A stretch of 64,000 bases of DNA from Halalkalibacter hemicellulosilyticusJCM 9152 (GCF_000513115.1 NZ_BAUU01000004.1:1-64000), one strand, 5' to 3'. Counted from the first letter of the stretch, positions 8,045 through 18,325 are shown. Notes: a model not told the origin generated them from the sequence alone. Numbers and translations: made by a program.

Positions 8045-9001
8045 ATGTCTAAAAATTTGGAGTCTCTAAGTGAAATGGCAATGGTGCTAAATAAGAAAAA
8101 AAGAAGCCGTTTAAACTATATCAAAAAAAATTATTTATTGTATTTATTTTTAGCTCCTGCCGTTATTTTAGTTTTTACATTTAATTATGTTCCAATGTAT
8201 GGGGTACTTATTGCCTTTAAAGATTTTAGTGTTGCTAGGGGGATTATGGGGAGTGAGTGGGTAGGTTTTGAACATTTTCGTAGTTTCTTAACTTCCCCAA
8301 ACTTTTATCAAATATTTATGAATACGATCAAGCTTAGTACATTCGAGCTTTTAATTGGGTTCCCAGTTCCTGTCATATTAGCTATTATGTTAAACCAGGT
8401 AAGGAAATCTAGTATAAAGAAAAATATTCAATTAGTTATCTATGCTCCATATTTTATTTCAACAGTCGTGTTAGCAGGGATGGTTTTTATTTTTCTTTCA
8501 CCATCAGGACCTATTAATTCATTATTGACAATATTTATCAATAATCCAATATCGTTTATGTCTGATCCTGATTACTTTAGGACGGTTTTCATCGCTTCAG
8601 GAATCTGGCAAGGGGCAGGATTTGCTTCGATTGTATATGTAGCAGCATTGTCGAATACGGACCCACAGCTGCATGACGCAGCAACGATTGATGGGGCATC
8701 ACTTTTGCAAAGAATATGGCACATCGATTTTCAGGTTTTGAAACCAGTTATGGCTGTTCTGTTTATTTTATCTATTGGAGGAATTATGTCTATTGGATTT
8801 GAAAAGGCATACTTACTTCAAACCTCAATGAACCTACCAGCATCAGAGATCATTGATACGTATGTGTATAAAAGAGGTTTGATAGCAGGTGACTGGTCAT
8901 TTGGTGCAGCCGTTGGATTGTTTAATACCATTATTGGACTTATTTTACTAGTAACAGCCAATACCGTTGTTAAAAAACTCAAAGGTGAAACCCTTTATTA
9001 A
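8045..9001 (+). CDS. ABC sugar importer permease, LplB type
   Basis: 318 residues with about six membrane segments, beginning after a basic cytoplasmic stretch (KKKRSRLNYIKKN). The ABC-importer EAA loop is at about residues 210-230: DAATIDGASLLQRIWHIDF. ATG 8045 is chosen because a run of seven G lies just upstream; an ATG at 8024 would add seven residues without a site. The LplB/YtcP/LplA class carries oligosaccharides made by extracellular glycanases. Pairs with the next gene to form the channel. No ATPase gene is in the operon; a shared MsmX-type ATPase elsewhere is expected. Confidence 0.88.
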   Translation: MSKNLESLSEMAMVLNKKKRSRLNYIKKNYLLYLFLAPAVILVFTFNYVPMYGVLIAFKDFSVARGIMGSEWVGFEHFRSFLTSPNFYQIFMNTIKLSTFELLIGFPVPVILAIMLNQVRKSSIKKNIQLVIYAPYFISTVVLAGMVFIFLSPSGPINSLLTIFINNPISFMSDPDYFRTVFIASGIWQGAGFASIVYVAALSNTDPQLHDAATIDGASLLQRIWHIDFQVLKPVMAVLFILSIGGIMSIGFEKAYLLQTSMNLPASEIIDTYVYKRGLIAGDWSFGAAVGLFNTIIGLILLVTANTVVKKLKGETLY

Positions 9002-9018
9002 GAAGGGAGTAGGATCTT

Positions 9019-9924
9019 ATGAAAAAAAGAAAGCACAAGACTCAACTAATAAATAATTCGAAGATTGATAGATTATTACTTTTTATAAATAGGATATTTC
9101 TAGGCTTAATCGTCATATGTGTTACCGTACCTCTTATATATGTTGTTCTAGGTTCATTTTTACAACCAAATGTATTGCTAACGAGAGGGATATCCTTTAA
9201 CCCTGAGCATTGGACAATTGATGGATACGTTCGAATATTTGAAGATGGAACGATCATGCGTGGATTTTTAAATTCCGTTTTTTATGCAACTGGCTTTACG
9301 TTAGTATCGATTACGTTTACGGTTCTCGCAGGTTATTCTTTATCGATTGATGACCTTGTAGGGAAAAAAATATTTACTGTTTATTTCCTGTTTGCAATGT
9401 TCTTTAATGGAGGAATGATTCCAACTTATTTAGTCGTTCGTTCCCTAGGTTTAGTTGATACACCTTGGGCAATTATCCTTCCGGGAGCTATCGGTATTTG
9501 GAATATTATTCTAGCAAGAACCTTTTTCAAAGGCTTACCTAATGAATTGAAGGAAGCAGCGAGAATTGATGGAGCATCAGACTTAAGAATATTCTTTAGC
9601 ATCATATTACCTTTATCGAAGCCAATTATATTCGTTATTGCGTTGTTTGCTTTTATCGGAAATTGGAATTCCTATTTTGATGCAATGATTTACCTTAATG
9701 ACCGCTCTCTCTATCCGTTGCAATTAATTTTACGTGAAATTCTCGTGCAAAATGAAGTGCAACCTGGAATGATTGGTGATCAATTAGCACGGGCCGAAAT
9801 GCAGAGAATTGCTGAAATGATTAAATACTCTTCTATTGTTGTAGCAAGTCTACCACTGATGATTATGTACCCATTTTTCCAAAAGTATTTTGAAAAAGGG
9901 GTAATGGTAGGTTCATTAAAATAA
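9019..9924 (+). CDS. ABC sugar importer permease, YtcP type
   Basis: 301 residues with six predicted membrane segments and the EAA loop near residues 180-200 (KEAARIDGASDLRIFFSIILPL). Family-typical FFNGGMIPTYLVVRSLGL is seen around residue 130. The ATG follows AGAAGGGAG, 17 bases after the LplB stop, so translation is probably coupled. The C-terminal GVMVGSLK is the usual end for YtcP-type subunits. It forms the channel with LplB and is served by the binding protein encoded next. Confidence 0.88.
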   Translation: MKKRKHKTQLINNSKIDRLLLFINRIFLGLIVICVTVPLIYVVLGSFLQPNVLLTRGISFNPEHWTIDGYVRIFEDGTIMRGFLNSVFYATGFTLVSITFTVLAGYSLSIDDLVGKKIFTVYFLFAMFFNGGMIPTYLVVRSLGLVDTPWAIILPGAIGIWNIILARTFFKGLPNELKEAARIDGASDLRIFFSIILPLSKPIIFVIALFAFIGNWNSYFDAMIYLNDRSLYPLQLILREILVQNEVQPGMIGDQLARAEMQRIAEMIKYSSIVVASLPLMIMYPFFQKYFEKGVMVGSLK

Positions 9925-9943
9925 AAAAAGTGAGGGGATTCAT

Positions 9944-11548
9944 TTGAAAAAAATATTAAAAGCATTATCTTTATCAATCATTGGAGCCGTCGTTATAACA
10001 GGATGTAGTAATGGTAATGAACAAACCTGGTCAGAAGATTACGGATTATCGAATATTTCCTTTCCTATAGAGGAAGAAGGGATATCTCTTAAAATTATGA
10101 CTGAAAGTGCGCCAATAGCACCTGACGACCCTAACGAAAAGTTGATTTATCAACGTTTAGAAGAGCAAACAGGTGTCCATATAGAGTGGCAAAACTTTGT
10201 TGGTGAGACGTTTGCTGAAAGAAGGAATTTAGCACTTGCTACAGGAGAAATGCCGGATGCTATTAAGAATGCGCGTTTTAGTGATTATGAGCTTTTAAAC
10301 TATGCCGAAGACGATGTGATTATTCCTTTAAATGATTTAATAGACAATTATATGCCTAATTTACAAGCAGTGTTGGAAAAGGCGCCGGAGTATCGCGAGA
10401 TGATGACTGCCCCAGATGGAAATATATATGCCTTTCCTTGGATTGAAGAGCTAGGTTCTAATAAAGGAAGTATCCACTCAGTTGATAACTTCCCTTGGAT
10501 AAATGTCGAGTGGTTAGATAAACTCGGATTAGATATGCCTACAACTACGGAGGAATTAAAAGAAGTGTTGATCGCTTTTAAAGACCATGACCCAGCAGGG
10601 GACGGACAAACGATTCCTATGTCCTTTATGATTAACCACGGAGGCGAAGATCCAGGTTTCTTATTTGGATCGTTTGGTATCGGTGATAACTGGGGACGCA
10701 CAATTGTGACAAATGATGGAGAAGTTGTATTAACTGCAGCTCATGAAGATTATATTGATTCATTTAACTTTATGAGTGAATTGTACGAAGAAGGATTAAT
10801 TGATGTAGAAGCTTTTGAACATGACTGGTCTGTTTATGTGGCAAAAGGACAAGAAAATCGCTATGGTCTTTATTTCACTTGGGATAAAGCAAATATTACT
10901 GGTATGAACGATAGGTACGATCTAATGCCTCCTCTTGAAGGACCAGATGGGCATAAAAATGTGACGAGGACGAATGGTATGGGATTTGACCGTTCAAGAA
11001 TGGTTATCACAAGTGCGAATGAAAACTTAGAATTAACAGCTAAATGGATTGATCAACTATACGATCCATATCAATCTGTACAAAACAACTGGGGTACTTA
11101 TGGTGATGATGAGCAGCAAAATATTTTTGAATGGGATGAAAGTAGCCAAATGCTACGGCATCTTGATTTAGAAGGAACACCACCAGTTGAATTAAGAGAA
11201 AAAACCTCTGTTGGAGGACCATTGGCTATACTTGATAGCTATTATGATGAGTTTACGACGATGCCTGACGATGCAGCATGGAGACTGAATTTAATGGAAG
11301 AGGTCATGGTTCCACATATGCAAGCGGAAAATGTACTACCGAATATCTTCTTTAGTAAAGAAGAGCTTGATCGAATCTCTACGATCGAGGCTGATTTATT
11401 TCCATATATAGATCGAAAAAGAGCTGAGTGGATTATAAATGGGAACGTTGAAGATGAATGGGAAGCGCATTTAGTAGAATTGAATCGTTTAGGTTATCAA
11501 GAATGGATCGAAATTATGCAAAATGGATATGATCGAACAACGAATTAA
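9944..11548 (+). CDS. extracellular oligosaccharide-binding lipoprotein, LplA type
   Basis: 534 residues. A lipoprotein signal peptide ends in VITGC, with cysteine at residue 21. The long mature domain is a type of solute-binding protein that travels with LplB/YtcP permeases: ILKIMTESAPIAPDDP-like start, NLALATGEMPDAI, VIIPLNDLIDNYMPNLQAVLEKAPEYR-type helix and YAFPW. TTG start with GTGAGGGG eight bases upstream, 19 bases after the permease stop. It is acidic and would capture fructooligosaccharides released by the surface hydrolase. The ligand is inferred from the locus. Confidence 0.88.
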   Translation: MKKILKALSLSIIGAVVITGCSNGNEQTWSEDYGLSNISFPIEEEGISLKIMTESAPIAPDDPNEKLIYQRLEEQTGVHIEWQNFVGETFAERRNLALATGEMPDAIKNARFSDYELLNYAEDDVIIPLNDLIDNYMPNLQAVLEKAPEYREMMTAPDGNIYAFPWIEELGSNKGSIHSVDNFPWINVEWLDKLGLDMPTTTEELKEVLIAFKDHDPAGDGQTIPMSFMINHGGEDPGFLFGSFGIGDNWGRTIVTNDGEVVLTAAHEDYIDSFNFMSELYEEGLIDVEAFEHDWSVYVAKGQENRYGLYFTWDKANITGMNDRYDLMPPLEGPDGHKNVTRTNGMGFDRSRMVITSANENLELTAKWIDQLYDPYQSVQNNWGTYGDDEQQNIFEWDESSQMLRHLDLEGTPPVELREKTSVGGPLAILDSYYDEFTTMPDDAAWRLNLMEEVMVPHMQAENVLPNIFFSKEELDRISTIEADLFPYIDRKRAEWIINGNVEDEWEAHLVELNRLGYQEWIEIMQNGYDRTTN

Positions 11549-11558
11549 GGAGAAGAAC

Positions 11559-13007
11559 ATGACTATTCAAAACATAGATAAGTATAGGCCGAATTTACAC
11601 TTTGCACCACAAAGAAATTGGATGAACGATCCAAATGGGTTAATTTACTTTAAAGGAGAGTATCATCTATTCTATCAATATAATCCAAATGACAGCGTTT
11701 GGGGTCCCATGCATTGGGGCCACGCTGTCAGTAAAGACTTGATCACATGGGAAGAACTAGATATTGCCTTATACCCAGATGAAAAAGGAACGATCTTCTC
11801 TGGAAGTGCAGTGATTGATTGGAATAATACATCCGGATTTTTCCCAGAAGAACCAGGAATAGTAGCTATTTTCACCCATCATCATGAATCAGGTGGTGCG
11901 GCAGTAAAGCAAACACAAAGCATTGCTTATAGTCATGATCATGGGAGAACATGGGTAAAGTATGAAGAGAATCCAGTATTGGAGCATGAAACAAAGATTG
12001 ATTTCAGAGACCCAAAAGTATTCTGGCACAATGAAACAAGCAAATGGATCATGGTTTTGGCTACTGGTCAGACAGTTAGTATATACTCATCTACAAATTT
12101 AAAAGAATGGCAGTTTCAAAGTGAATTTGGTGAGAATATAGGTTATCACGATGGCGTTTGGGAATGTCCAGATTTATTTCAATTAAAGATTGAAGGCAGT
12201 AACGAGCAGCGCTGGGTTTTATTTGGCAGTGTTGGTGATAACGAGCAATTTGATGTTGGTTCATGTACACAATATTTTATTGGTTCTTTTGATGGTACAC
12301 ATTTTAAAGCAGAGCATAATGATACTCGTTGGTTAGATTATGGAAAAGATAATTATGCAGGTGTGAGCTTTTCTGATATTCCTGAAGAAGATGGGAGACG
12401 TATTTATCTCGGCTGGATGAGTAATTGGCGTTATGCAAATCAAGTGCCGACAGCTGGTTGGAGAAGTCAAATGACTCTTCCAAGGGAGTTAACTCTTCGA
12501 AATTCTCAAGCGGGCAAGAGGGTCGTCCAGAAACTAGTAAGGGAGCTCGATTCTTACTTCGCAAAAAAACATGCAATCGAACAACTGATTGTAAATGAAC
12601 GAGAAATGTTTCCTGTGAATGAACAATACGTACAATTAGATCTTCATATCGAGAATATTGATGCTAATCTATTTGGTATTACACTGCATCATACAAATAG
12701 CCAATACACAACATTAACGATTGATTCAATTAACAACACATGCGAATTAGATAGAAAAAATTCAGGAGAAATTAGTTTCTCTGATAATTTCCTGAAAAAT
12801 CAAATAGCTACTCTAACAAATACAGATCTTTTACAAATACGTTTCGTTCAGGATACGTCATCAGTCGAAGTTTTTTTAAATGATGGAGAATACGTTCTGA
12901 CAAGCTTACTTTATCCAGATAACGTCTGTGAACAGATTTCGTTTTTTTCAAAAGGCGGATCAATTAAACTAATAGACGGTTATATATCTGGACCAAAAAG
13001 GTTTTAA
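11559..13007 (+). CDS. cytoplasmic GH32 fructosidase (fructooligosaccharide hydrolase)
   Basis: 482 residues with no signal peptide, so it acts inside the cell. GH32 motifs are complete: WMNDPNG with nucleophile D24, FYQYNPNDSVWGPMHWGHAVS, RDP at 150-152 and acid/base E202 in WECPD. The C-terminal beta-sandwich follows to the end. ATG 11559 is chosen because AAGGAG lies nine bases upstream and residues before it are not GH32-like. Last gene of the importer operon, it should release fructose (and glucose) from imported oligofructans. Sucrose-6-phosphate hydrolase is an alternative but less likely beside an ABC importer. Confidence 0.88.
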   Translation: MTIQNIDKYRPNLHFAPQRNWMNDPNGLIYFKGEYHLFYQYNPNDSVWGPMHWGHAVSKDLITWEELDIALYPDEKGTIFSGSAVIDWNNTSGFFPEEPGIVAIFTHHHESGGAAVKQTQSIAYSHDHGRTWVKYEENPVLEHETKIDFRDPKVFWHNETSKWIMVLATGQTVSIYSSTNLKEWQFQSEFGENIGYHDGVWECPDLFQLKIEGSNEQRWVLFGSVGDNEQFDVGSCTQYFIGSFDGTHFKAEHNDTRWLDYGKDNYAGVSFSDIPEEDGRRIYLGWMSNWRYANQVPTAGWRSQMTLPRELTLRNSQAGKRVVQKLVRELDSYFAKKHAIEQLIVNEREMFPVNEQYVQLDLHIENIDANLFGITLHHTNSQYTTLTIDSINNTCELDRKNSGEISFSDNFLKNQIATLTNTDLLQIRFVQDTSSVEVFLNDGEYVLTSLLYPDNVCEQISFFSKGGSIKLIDGYISGPKRF

Positions 13008-13030
13008 TAAAAAAGAAGTGAAAATAATGT

Positions 13031-13152
13031 GCACTGAAAAGTAGTTATGTTTCGGGGGGGAAATATGTCTCTCTGCCATTCAAACGTCGCTTAGAAGCAA
13101 TTCAGAAGCCTATTTTTTTAACATCATTTTTTATTAAAGAAGTTTTCAGTGG
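13031..13152. repeat. split arms of the CACTGAAAAAGT hairpin family
   Basis: GCACTGAAAAGT at 13031-13042 and a near-complementary AGTTTTCAGTGG at 13141-13152 flank about 98 bases. Elsewhere in the window these arms lie 6-14 bases apart. Either the element was split by an insertion or the two arms are unrelated half copies. It falls between the cytoplasmic GH32 gene and the beta-helix gene. Confidence 0.35.
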
Positions 13153-13234
13153 TCTTGTGAAATACCTACTTATAATGGAAAAAAGAGCATAAAAGAAAAA
13201 TATGATTTTTATTGAATATTTAAAGGGGCATAGG

Positions 13235-14472
13235 ATGAAGAAGCTTAACAGTGTATTAATCGTAAGTGTAATTTTGATTGTTGGCTTAGTAGCTGGTGTA
13301 GCTGTAACAACGATCCCTCTTTTGCCTCATAGTGTGAGTCAATATTTAGGGATAGCTAATACAACGGGCTATTACAATATTATCGATTATGGAGCGCAAT
13401 CCGATCGTCCAGGTTTTGATAATGCCAAAGTCATTAATGAGATTATTCAAGATATGGGAGATAACGGTGGAACGATTTATATTCCGGTTGGGAATTTTTA
13501 CATTCATTCTCCAATAGCAATTGACCGTTCGTATATTTCCATTATTGGAGATAACAGCGGTTTACGCAGTGGTGTAGATGGTTCAACTAATACTACTCAA
13601 TTCGGGGGTGGTGGTGCGAAATTAATTGTCGAACCTGGTGTGACAGCGATACAAATTCTAGATGAAGAGAATAGTGAGCGTATTTCTGGTGTATCATTCA
13701 AGAGTTTTCAATTACGAGGTCAAGGGAATAATGGTATTGGGATTGAGGCAGTACAAGACACTGACCGCATTGTAATTGATGATTTAGTCATTAATAATAT
13801 CGGAATTGGCGTACAACTACATGGAGCAGATGCCCCTTCGATACGTAATTCTTGGATTGCAGAAACTACGACTTCCATTATTTTAAATGGGGCCTCACAG
13901 CAGGCGAGTATTGTTAATAACTCATTAGGCGCACAGCCAGATGGTGTAACGATTGAGTTAGAAAATGCTAAATGGTTTAATATAAGCGGTAACAACATAT
14001 ATCCTGATGGTTCAAGTAATATACGACTATATAACCCAATTCATGGGACTATAGCGAGCAATACTATTTCAGCCCGGTATAATGGATGATTGAATTGTTA
14101 CCAAATGAATTTGGGGAATATGGTAATGGGAATGTCATTAATGGTAATGTTATCTCTATGATGGAATATAGAAATCATCCTGATGACAAGGACATAGAAT
14201 GGGGAATATTGCATGTAGAAGCCTATAATACTAATATTAGCGGGAATCAAATTATTGCTGATGGTATGCCAGAAGGGTATACGGCTATTTTAGTAGAGAC
14301 TGGAGAAAACAATCGAATTTCAAATAATTCTATTGGTGTAACGAATCCATCTAGTGCTAAGATTGTAGTAAACGATACAGCGACTTCCACGATCGTAACA
14401 GATAGTATCTATGAAAATGAATTTCAGAATCATGGGGATAATAGTAACGTAAATGTCACCTTACCTGATTAG
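13235..14472 (+). pseudogene. GH91-like beta-helix protein (inulin fructotransferase family), frame-broken
   Basis: The two frames 13235-14089 and 14086-14472 join into about 412 residues, a normal GH91 length. An N-terminal membrane segment (residues 3-27) anchors or exports it. The body is a right-handed beta-helix with GGTIYIPVGNFYIHSP, then LHGADAPSIRNSWIAE (about residue 195) and LNGASQ (about 218). These match the inulin fructotransferase / difructose-anhydride family as I remember it. Homology continues across the break at 14086 (SARYNG then MIELLPN), so one base is missing or extra. GH91 enzymes convert inulin to difructose anhydrides or hydrolyse these. ATG 13235 follows AAAGGGG. If the break is real, only the first 284 residues are made. 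Confidence 0.65.
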
Positions 14473-14507
14473 TTACAAAAGTATCAGGAAATTAAACTTT
14501 ATTGAGG

Positions 14508-14549
14508 GAGGAAGAAAACTTCTATTGTTAATAGATTTCTTCCTCTTTT
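14508..14549 (+). terminator. intrinsic terminator after the GH91-like gene
   Basis: GAGGAAGAAA at 14508-14517 pairs with TTTCTTCCTC at 14536-14545, followed by TTTT. Confidence 0.6.
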
Positions 14550-14609
14550 CAAGGTCGTTAATCGTAAATGCTGAATATGTTATCAAGTAGTTAGAAGGAG
14601 GATTAGGAA

Positions 14610-15578
14610 ATGCAAACACATTCAACCATAGTATGTATTGGAGAGTTACTTATCGATTTCTTCTGTACGGATACCGGAAATGATCTAATAAAAGGGATGA
14701 AATTTGAAAAACAGCCAGGTGGTGCTCCGGCAAATGTCTGTGCATCGATAGTAAAATTAGGTGGACATGCAATGATTTGTGGGAAAGTTGGCAATGATCC
14801 ATTTGGCCATTTCTTGAAAAATACGTTAGAAGAGCTGAAGGTTGATACTTCAATGCTAGTATTTGATGATACGAATCCAACGACACTTGCCTTCGTGGCC
14901 TTACAAGAGAATGGGGAGCGGGATTTTGTATTTAATCGTGGTGCAGATGCGTTTTTAACAGAAGAAGATTTAGTTAAGGGAAAAATAGATAGTGCTCGCA
15001 TTTTGCACTTCGGTTCAGCTACAGCTTTACTGAATGGTCCAATTCAAACAATTTATTTAAACACAATGAAAGAGGCAAAATTCGCAGATCAATTTATTTC
15101 CTTTGATCCTAATTTTCGGACGGATTTGTGGAAAGGGAATGAGCAGGAGTTTGTCGCTTTGGCGAAAAGAGCCATTACTTTTTCTGATTTCGTAAAAGTC
15201 AGTGAGGAAGAACTACAACTCATTACAGGAATCAAGGACACCGCAGAAGGGGTTCAGGCTTTTCATCGCGATGGAGCTAAGTTTGTTGCAGTAACGTTAG
15301 GAAGTAGAGGAACGTTCATTTCAAATGGAATGACACAAGAGACGATTCCAAGTATAAAGGTGAAAGCAATAGACACGACAGGAGCCGGAGATGCATTTGT
15401 TGGAGCAATGCTTTATCAGTTAGCAAAGGAAAAGGTACCAAAACGTGTTTTAGAGAATGTTGAACAAATTAGAGAAATAACGTTATTTAGTAATAAGGTT
15501 GCAGCTCTTACATGTACAAATGTAGGGTCAATTGCAGCGATTCCAACATTGGATGATGTAAAATTTCAAAAGAAATAA
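14610..15578 (+). CDS. fructokinase, PfkB/ribokinase family
   Basis: 322 residues, typical length. The PfkB signatures are present: an N-terminal GE-x-LIDFF strand, GGAPANVC-x-x-x-x-KLGG around residues 36-52, and the C-terminal DTTGAGDAF with catalytic base D261. ATG has AGAAGGAGGA nine bases upstream. It would phosphorylate fructose to fructose-6-phosphate after the cytoplasmic GH32 releases it, closing the pathway. No operator copy lies directly before it; it has its own intergenic region after a terminator. Substrate is inferred from context; other sugar or nucleoside kinases share this fold. Confidence 0.87.
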   Translation: MQTHSTIVCIGELLIDFFCTDTGNDLIKGMKFEKQPGGAPANVCASIVKLGGHAMICGKVGNDPFGHFLKNTLEELKVDTSMLVFDDTNPTTLAFVALQENGERDFVFNRGADAFLTEEDLVKGKIDSARILHFGSATALLNGPIQTIYLNTMKEAKFADQFISFDPNFRTDLWKGNEQEFVALAKRAITFSDFVKVSEEELQLITGIKDTAEGVQAFHRDGAKFVAVTLGSRGTFISNGMTQETIPSIKVKAIDTTGAGDAFVGAMLYQLAKEKVPKRVLENVEQIREITLFSNKVAALTCTNVGSIAAIPTLDDVKFQKK

Positions 15579-16019
15579 ACTATGCAGATGAATCTTCTTC
15601 TGCAGACCAAACGATACTTAAACATTTGATGACAAAACAACGATCATCCTTTTCCGCAATGAAAGCATAGTGGTGACTTAGCATATAAAAATTACTTCGA
15701 GGAACATGAACAACTAGACTTTCCGGATGTGTCTATTCGATCGTATATCCTTAGTTATCACTTCTAGTTTTAAATTAAACAAATTTGAAGAACATCGTGG
15801 ATGGAATAATGAAAATATTCCATGGGAATTTACTATATTAGCTAGTAAATGACATTTTTATATGGACTCAAACCGAAAACGTATGTTTTACAGCAGTATC
15901 TTCGTGTTGAAATATATTATTAGAGAAGGTACATCCTTCTCTTTTTTATTTTTGGAAACTACATAGCATTATAGTTTATGGACAAAATACACGATAGAAC
16001 ACTTATGGAGGGATAAACT
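15579..16019. other. 440-base intergenic region with decayed coding sequence
   Basis: The frame ending at TGA about 15852 reads KLNKFEEHRGWNNENIPWEF, which has protein-like composition but no start. The surrounding bases contain stops in all frames. The remnant was not identified. Confidence 0.3.
15922..15948 (+). terminator. intrinsic terminator
   Basis: AGAGAAGG at 15922-15929 pairs with CCTTCTCT at 15934-15941 and TTTTTT follows. It probably belonged to the decayed gene just upstream. Confidence 0.6.
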
Positions 16020-17030
16020 TTGAAGCAGGGAAAACAGATTAGACTAACATCGGCAGAAATTTCACAGCTTTGGTCTCAATATATGAGTGATAGTGCAAGT
16101 GTCTGTATGCTAACTTACTTTTTGGAAAAGGTTGAGGATGCTGAAATAAAGCCTGTCATTGCGTATTCATTAAAATTGTCTCAGTCACATGTTCAAAAGA
16201 TAACTAAAATTCTTACGGAAGAAAAAAATAAAGTCCCACATGGTTTTAAGATAGAGGAGGATGTGGATGTAACCGCTCCTAGATTGTATTCTGACACATA
16301 TGTATTAAATTATATTAATCAGATGGCTAGGATTGGTCTAACTACTTATGCAGCAAGTTTATCCTCAACTGTACGAGCAGATATAACAGACTACTACATC
16401 GAATGTATCTCAGAGACAATGCGGTTATTTAAAATGTCGAAGGATTTATTATTGTCAAAAGGACTATACATAAGATCTCCTTACCTGCAAAACTTGGAGG
16501 AAATTTCTTTTGTGAAAAAGCAAGGATTTTTATGGGATATATTTAATGACAAAAGACCTTTAGTAGCCGCAGAAATAACCAATTTGTTTGCTAATCTCCA
16601 AAGAAATGCGTTAGGAGTCGCTACGCTTACAGGATTTAGCCAGGTCGCACAGGATCAAGATGTTACATTATTCATTAGAAGGGGAATAGAAATTGGGAAA
16701 AAGCATGCGAAGTTATTTGGAGAAAAATTAGAAGAAAGTAACCTTCCTGTACCTACTACGTGGTCATCTGAAATAACCAATAGTACGGCTCATACATTTT
16801 CTGATAAAATGATGATGTTCTATACATCCTCCTTGATATCTTTAAGTATTGGTTACTATGGGACGAGTACTTCACAAAGCCCTAGAGTCGATATAGGTGT
16901 TATGTATAACCGGTTGTCATTAGAAATTCAGCTATATTCTGAGGATGGAGCTAATATTATGATAAAAAATAAATGGCTAGAGCAACCTCCAATCGCACCT
17001 GATCGAAATGATATAGCTAAAAATAAATAA
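16020..17030 (+). CDS. two-domain DUF3231 family protein
   Basis: 336 residues formed by two similar helical halves, each opening with a segment like LTSAEISQLWSQYMSDS or LVAAEITNLFANLQRN and then a long four-helix-bundle pattern with His residues (QSHVQKITKILTEE and KKHAKLFGEKLEESNLPVP). This is the Bacillus DUF3231 architecture, a ferritin-like bundle related to spore-coat CotF-type proteins; function is unknown. TTG start with TGGAGGGATAAAC upstream. A single-domain relative lies at 57121-57627. Confidence 0.8.
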   Translation: MKQGKQIRLTSAEISQLWSQYMSDSASVCMLTYFLEKVEDAEIKPVIAYSLKLSQSHVQKITKILTEEKNKVPHGFKIEEDVDVTAPRLYSDTYVLNYINQMARIGLTTYAASLSSTVRADITDYYIECISETMRLFKMSKDLLLSKGLYIRSPYLQNLEEISFVKKQGFLWDIFNDKRPLVAAEITNLFANLQRNALGVATLTGFSQVAQDQDVTLFIRRGIEIGKKHAKLFGEKLEESNLPVPTTWSSEITNSTAHTFSDKMMMFYTSSLISLSIGYYGTSTSQSPRVDIGVMYNRLSLEIQLYSEDGANIMIKNKWLEQPPIAPDRNDIAKNK

Positions 17031-17078
17031 AGGGTTTTATCGTTTGATAAAATGTACTTATCAATGGTATAAGTGTAA

Positions 17079-17110
17079 AAGAAGCAGAGTGATCTTTGCT
17101 TCTTATTTTT
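17079..17110 (+). terminator. intrinsic terminator after the DUF3231 gene
   Basis: AAGAAGCA at 17079-17086 pairs with TGCTTCTT at 17097-17104, followed by ATTTTT. Confidence 0.55.
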
Positions 17111-17160
17111 GGGGGATATCAGGAATTTTGCTGATGCTCCGATTGTGAAAGGATTTGGAT

Positions 17161-18129
17161 TTGAACATGATTGATAACTTTTGGCGTGAATTACCACGGC
17201 CGTTTTTTATATTGGCACCAATGGAAGATGTAACAGATGTTGTTTTTCGACATGTCGTAAGCGCGGCAGCTAGACCTGATGTTTTTTTTACAGAGTTTAC
17301 AAATACGGAGAGTTACTGTCATCCAGAGGGGCATCATAGTGTGCGTGGGCGTTTGACTTTTACTGAAGATGAACAACCGATTGTGGCGCATATATGGGGG
17401 GATAAGCCGGAATATTTTCGGCAAATGAGTATAGGAATGGCGAAGGAAGGTTTTCGCGGTGTCGATATTAACATGGGCTGTCCTGTACCTAACGTGACAT
17501 CCAATGGCAAGGGATCAGGTCTTATCTGCCGTCCGGATGTTGCTGCTGAACTTATACAAGCAGCAAAGGCGGGAGGGCTTCCCGTAAGTGTGAAGACAAG
17601 GCTTGGTTATACAGATGTAGATGAATGGCACGACTGGCTTACACACATACTGAAACAAGGCATCGCTAATCTTTCTATTCATCTTCGTACGAGAAAGGAA
17701 ATGAGTAAGGTGGATGCACACTGGGAATTGATTCCGGAGATTAAGAAGCTTCGTGATACGGTGGCACCCGATACTCTTTTGACGATTAACGGGGATATTC
17801 CTGATCGTCAAACAGGTATGGAGCTTGCTCGAAAATACGACGTTGATGGGATTATGATTGGGCGTGGGATATTTCACAATCCATTCGCCTTTGAAACGAA
17901 TCCACAAGAGCATAGTAGTAAGGAATTGTTGGATCTTTTAAGGTTGCACCTTGACCTCTACGATCAATATTCAAAGGAATTTGAAGCGCGTCCGTTCAAA
18001 TCGCTTCAGCGCTTTTTCAAAATATATGTTCGTGGGTTTAGAGGAGCGAGTCCATTAAGAAATCAATTGATGAACACACAGTCAACAGATGAAGTTCGAG
18101 CATTGCTGGATGACTTTTTGGGCGAGTAG
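17161..18129 (+). CDS. dus: tRNA-dihydrouridine synthase family protein (Dus)
   Basis: About 322 residues. Dus TIM-barrel motifs are clear: [11 protein letters not shown] near the start, FFTEFTN, an [19 protein letters not shown] block with the catalytic cysteine in [29 protein letters not shown] and NGDIPD, then [15 protein letters not shown]. It reduces uridine to dihydrouridine in tRNA using FMN and NADPH. TTG 17161 gives seven bases from AAAGGA; ATG 17167 or TTG 17155 are alternatives. The C-terminal 70 residues are partly duplicated at 19614-19801. Confidence 0.88.
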   Translation: MNMIDNFWRELPRPFFILAPMEDVTDVVFRHVVSAAARPDVFFTEFTNTESYCHPEGHHSVRGRLTFTEDEQPIVAHIWGDKPEYFRQMSIGMAKEGFRGVDINMGCPVPNVTSNGKGSGLICRPDVAAELIQAAKAGGLPVSVKTRLGYTDVDEWHDWLTHILKQGIANLSIHLRTRKEMSKVDAHWELIPEIKKLRDTVAPDTLLTINGDIPDRQTGMELARKYDVDGIMIGRGIFHNPFAFETNPQEHSSKELLDLLRLHLDLYDQYSKEFEARPFKSLQRFFKIYVRGFRGASPLRNQLMNTQSTDEVRALLDDFLGE

Positions 18130-18180
18130 ATTGCTACTAGTATAATGTAGTTAAGATGCCATTATATATAGTAACGGTGA

Positions 18181-18291
18181 GAACTAGCCACTCGTACAGA
18201 TAAAGCTTTAGAAGAGGCGGGGAGCAATTTACGAGAGCCTCCTCCCAAGGACAGTACGTTCTATTTCGGCTACCGTAATAAAACTATTTAA
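18181..18291 (+). pseudogene. short coding remnant of unknown origin
   Basis: The open frame from 18181 to TAA 18289-18291 encodes ELATRTDKALEEAGSNLREP and then a tail ending FYFGYRNKTI. The composition is protein-like, but a stop directly precedes it and there is no start codon. It ends right at the terminator at 18292, suggesting the 3' end of a lost gene. Confidence 0.35.
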
Positions 18292-18325
18292 AAAAGGTCA
18301 ACCAGAAATATCTGGCTGACCTTTT
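18292..18325 (+). terminator. intrinsic terminator
   Basis: AAAAGGTCAACCAGA at 18292-18306 pairs with TCTGGCTGACCTTTT at 18311-18325 with one mismatch. The stem carries its own T-run and could work in both directions. Confidence 0.65.
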
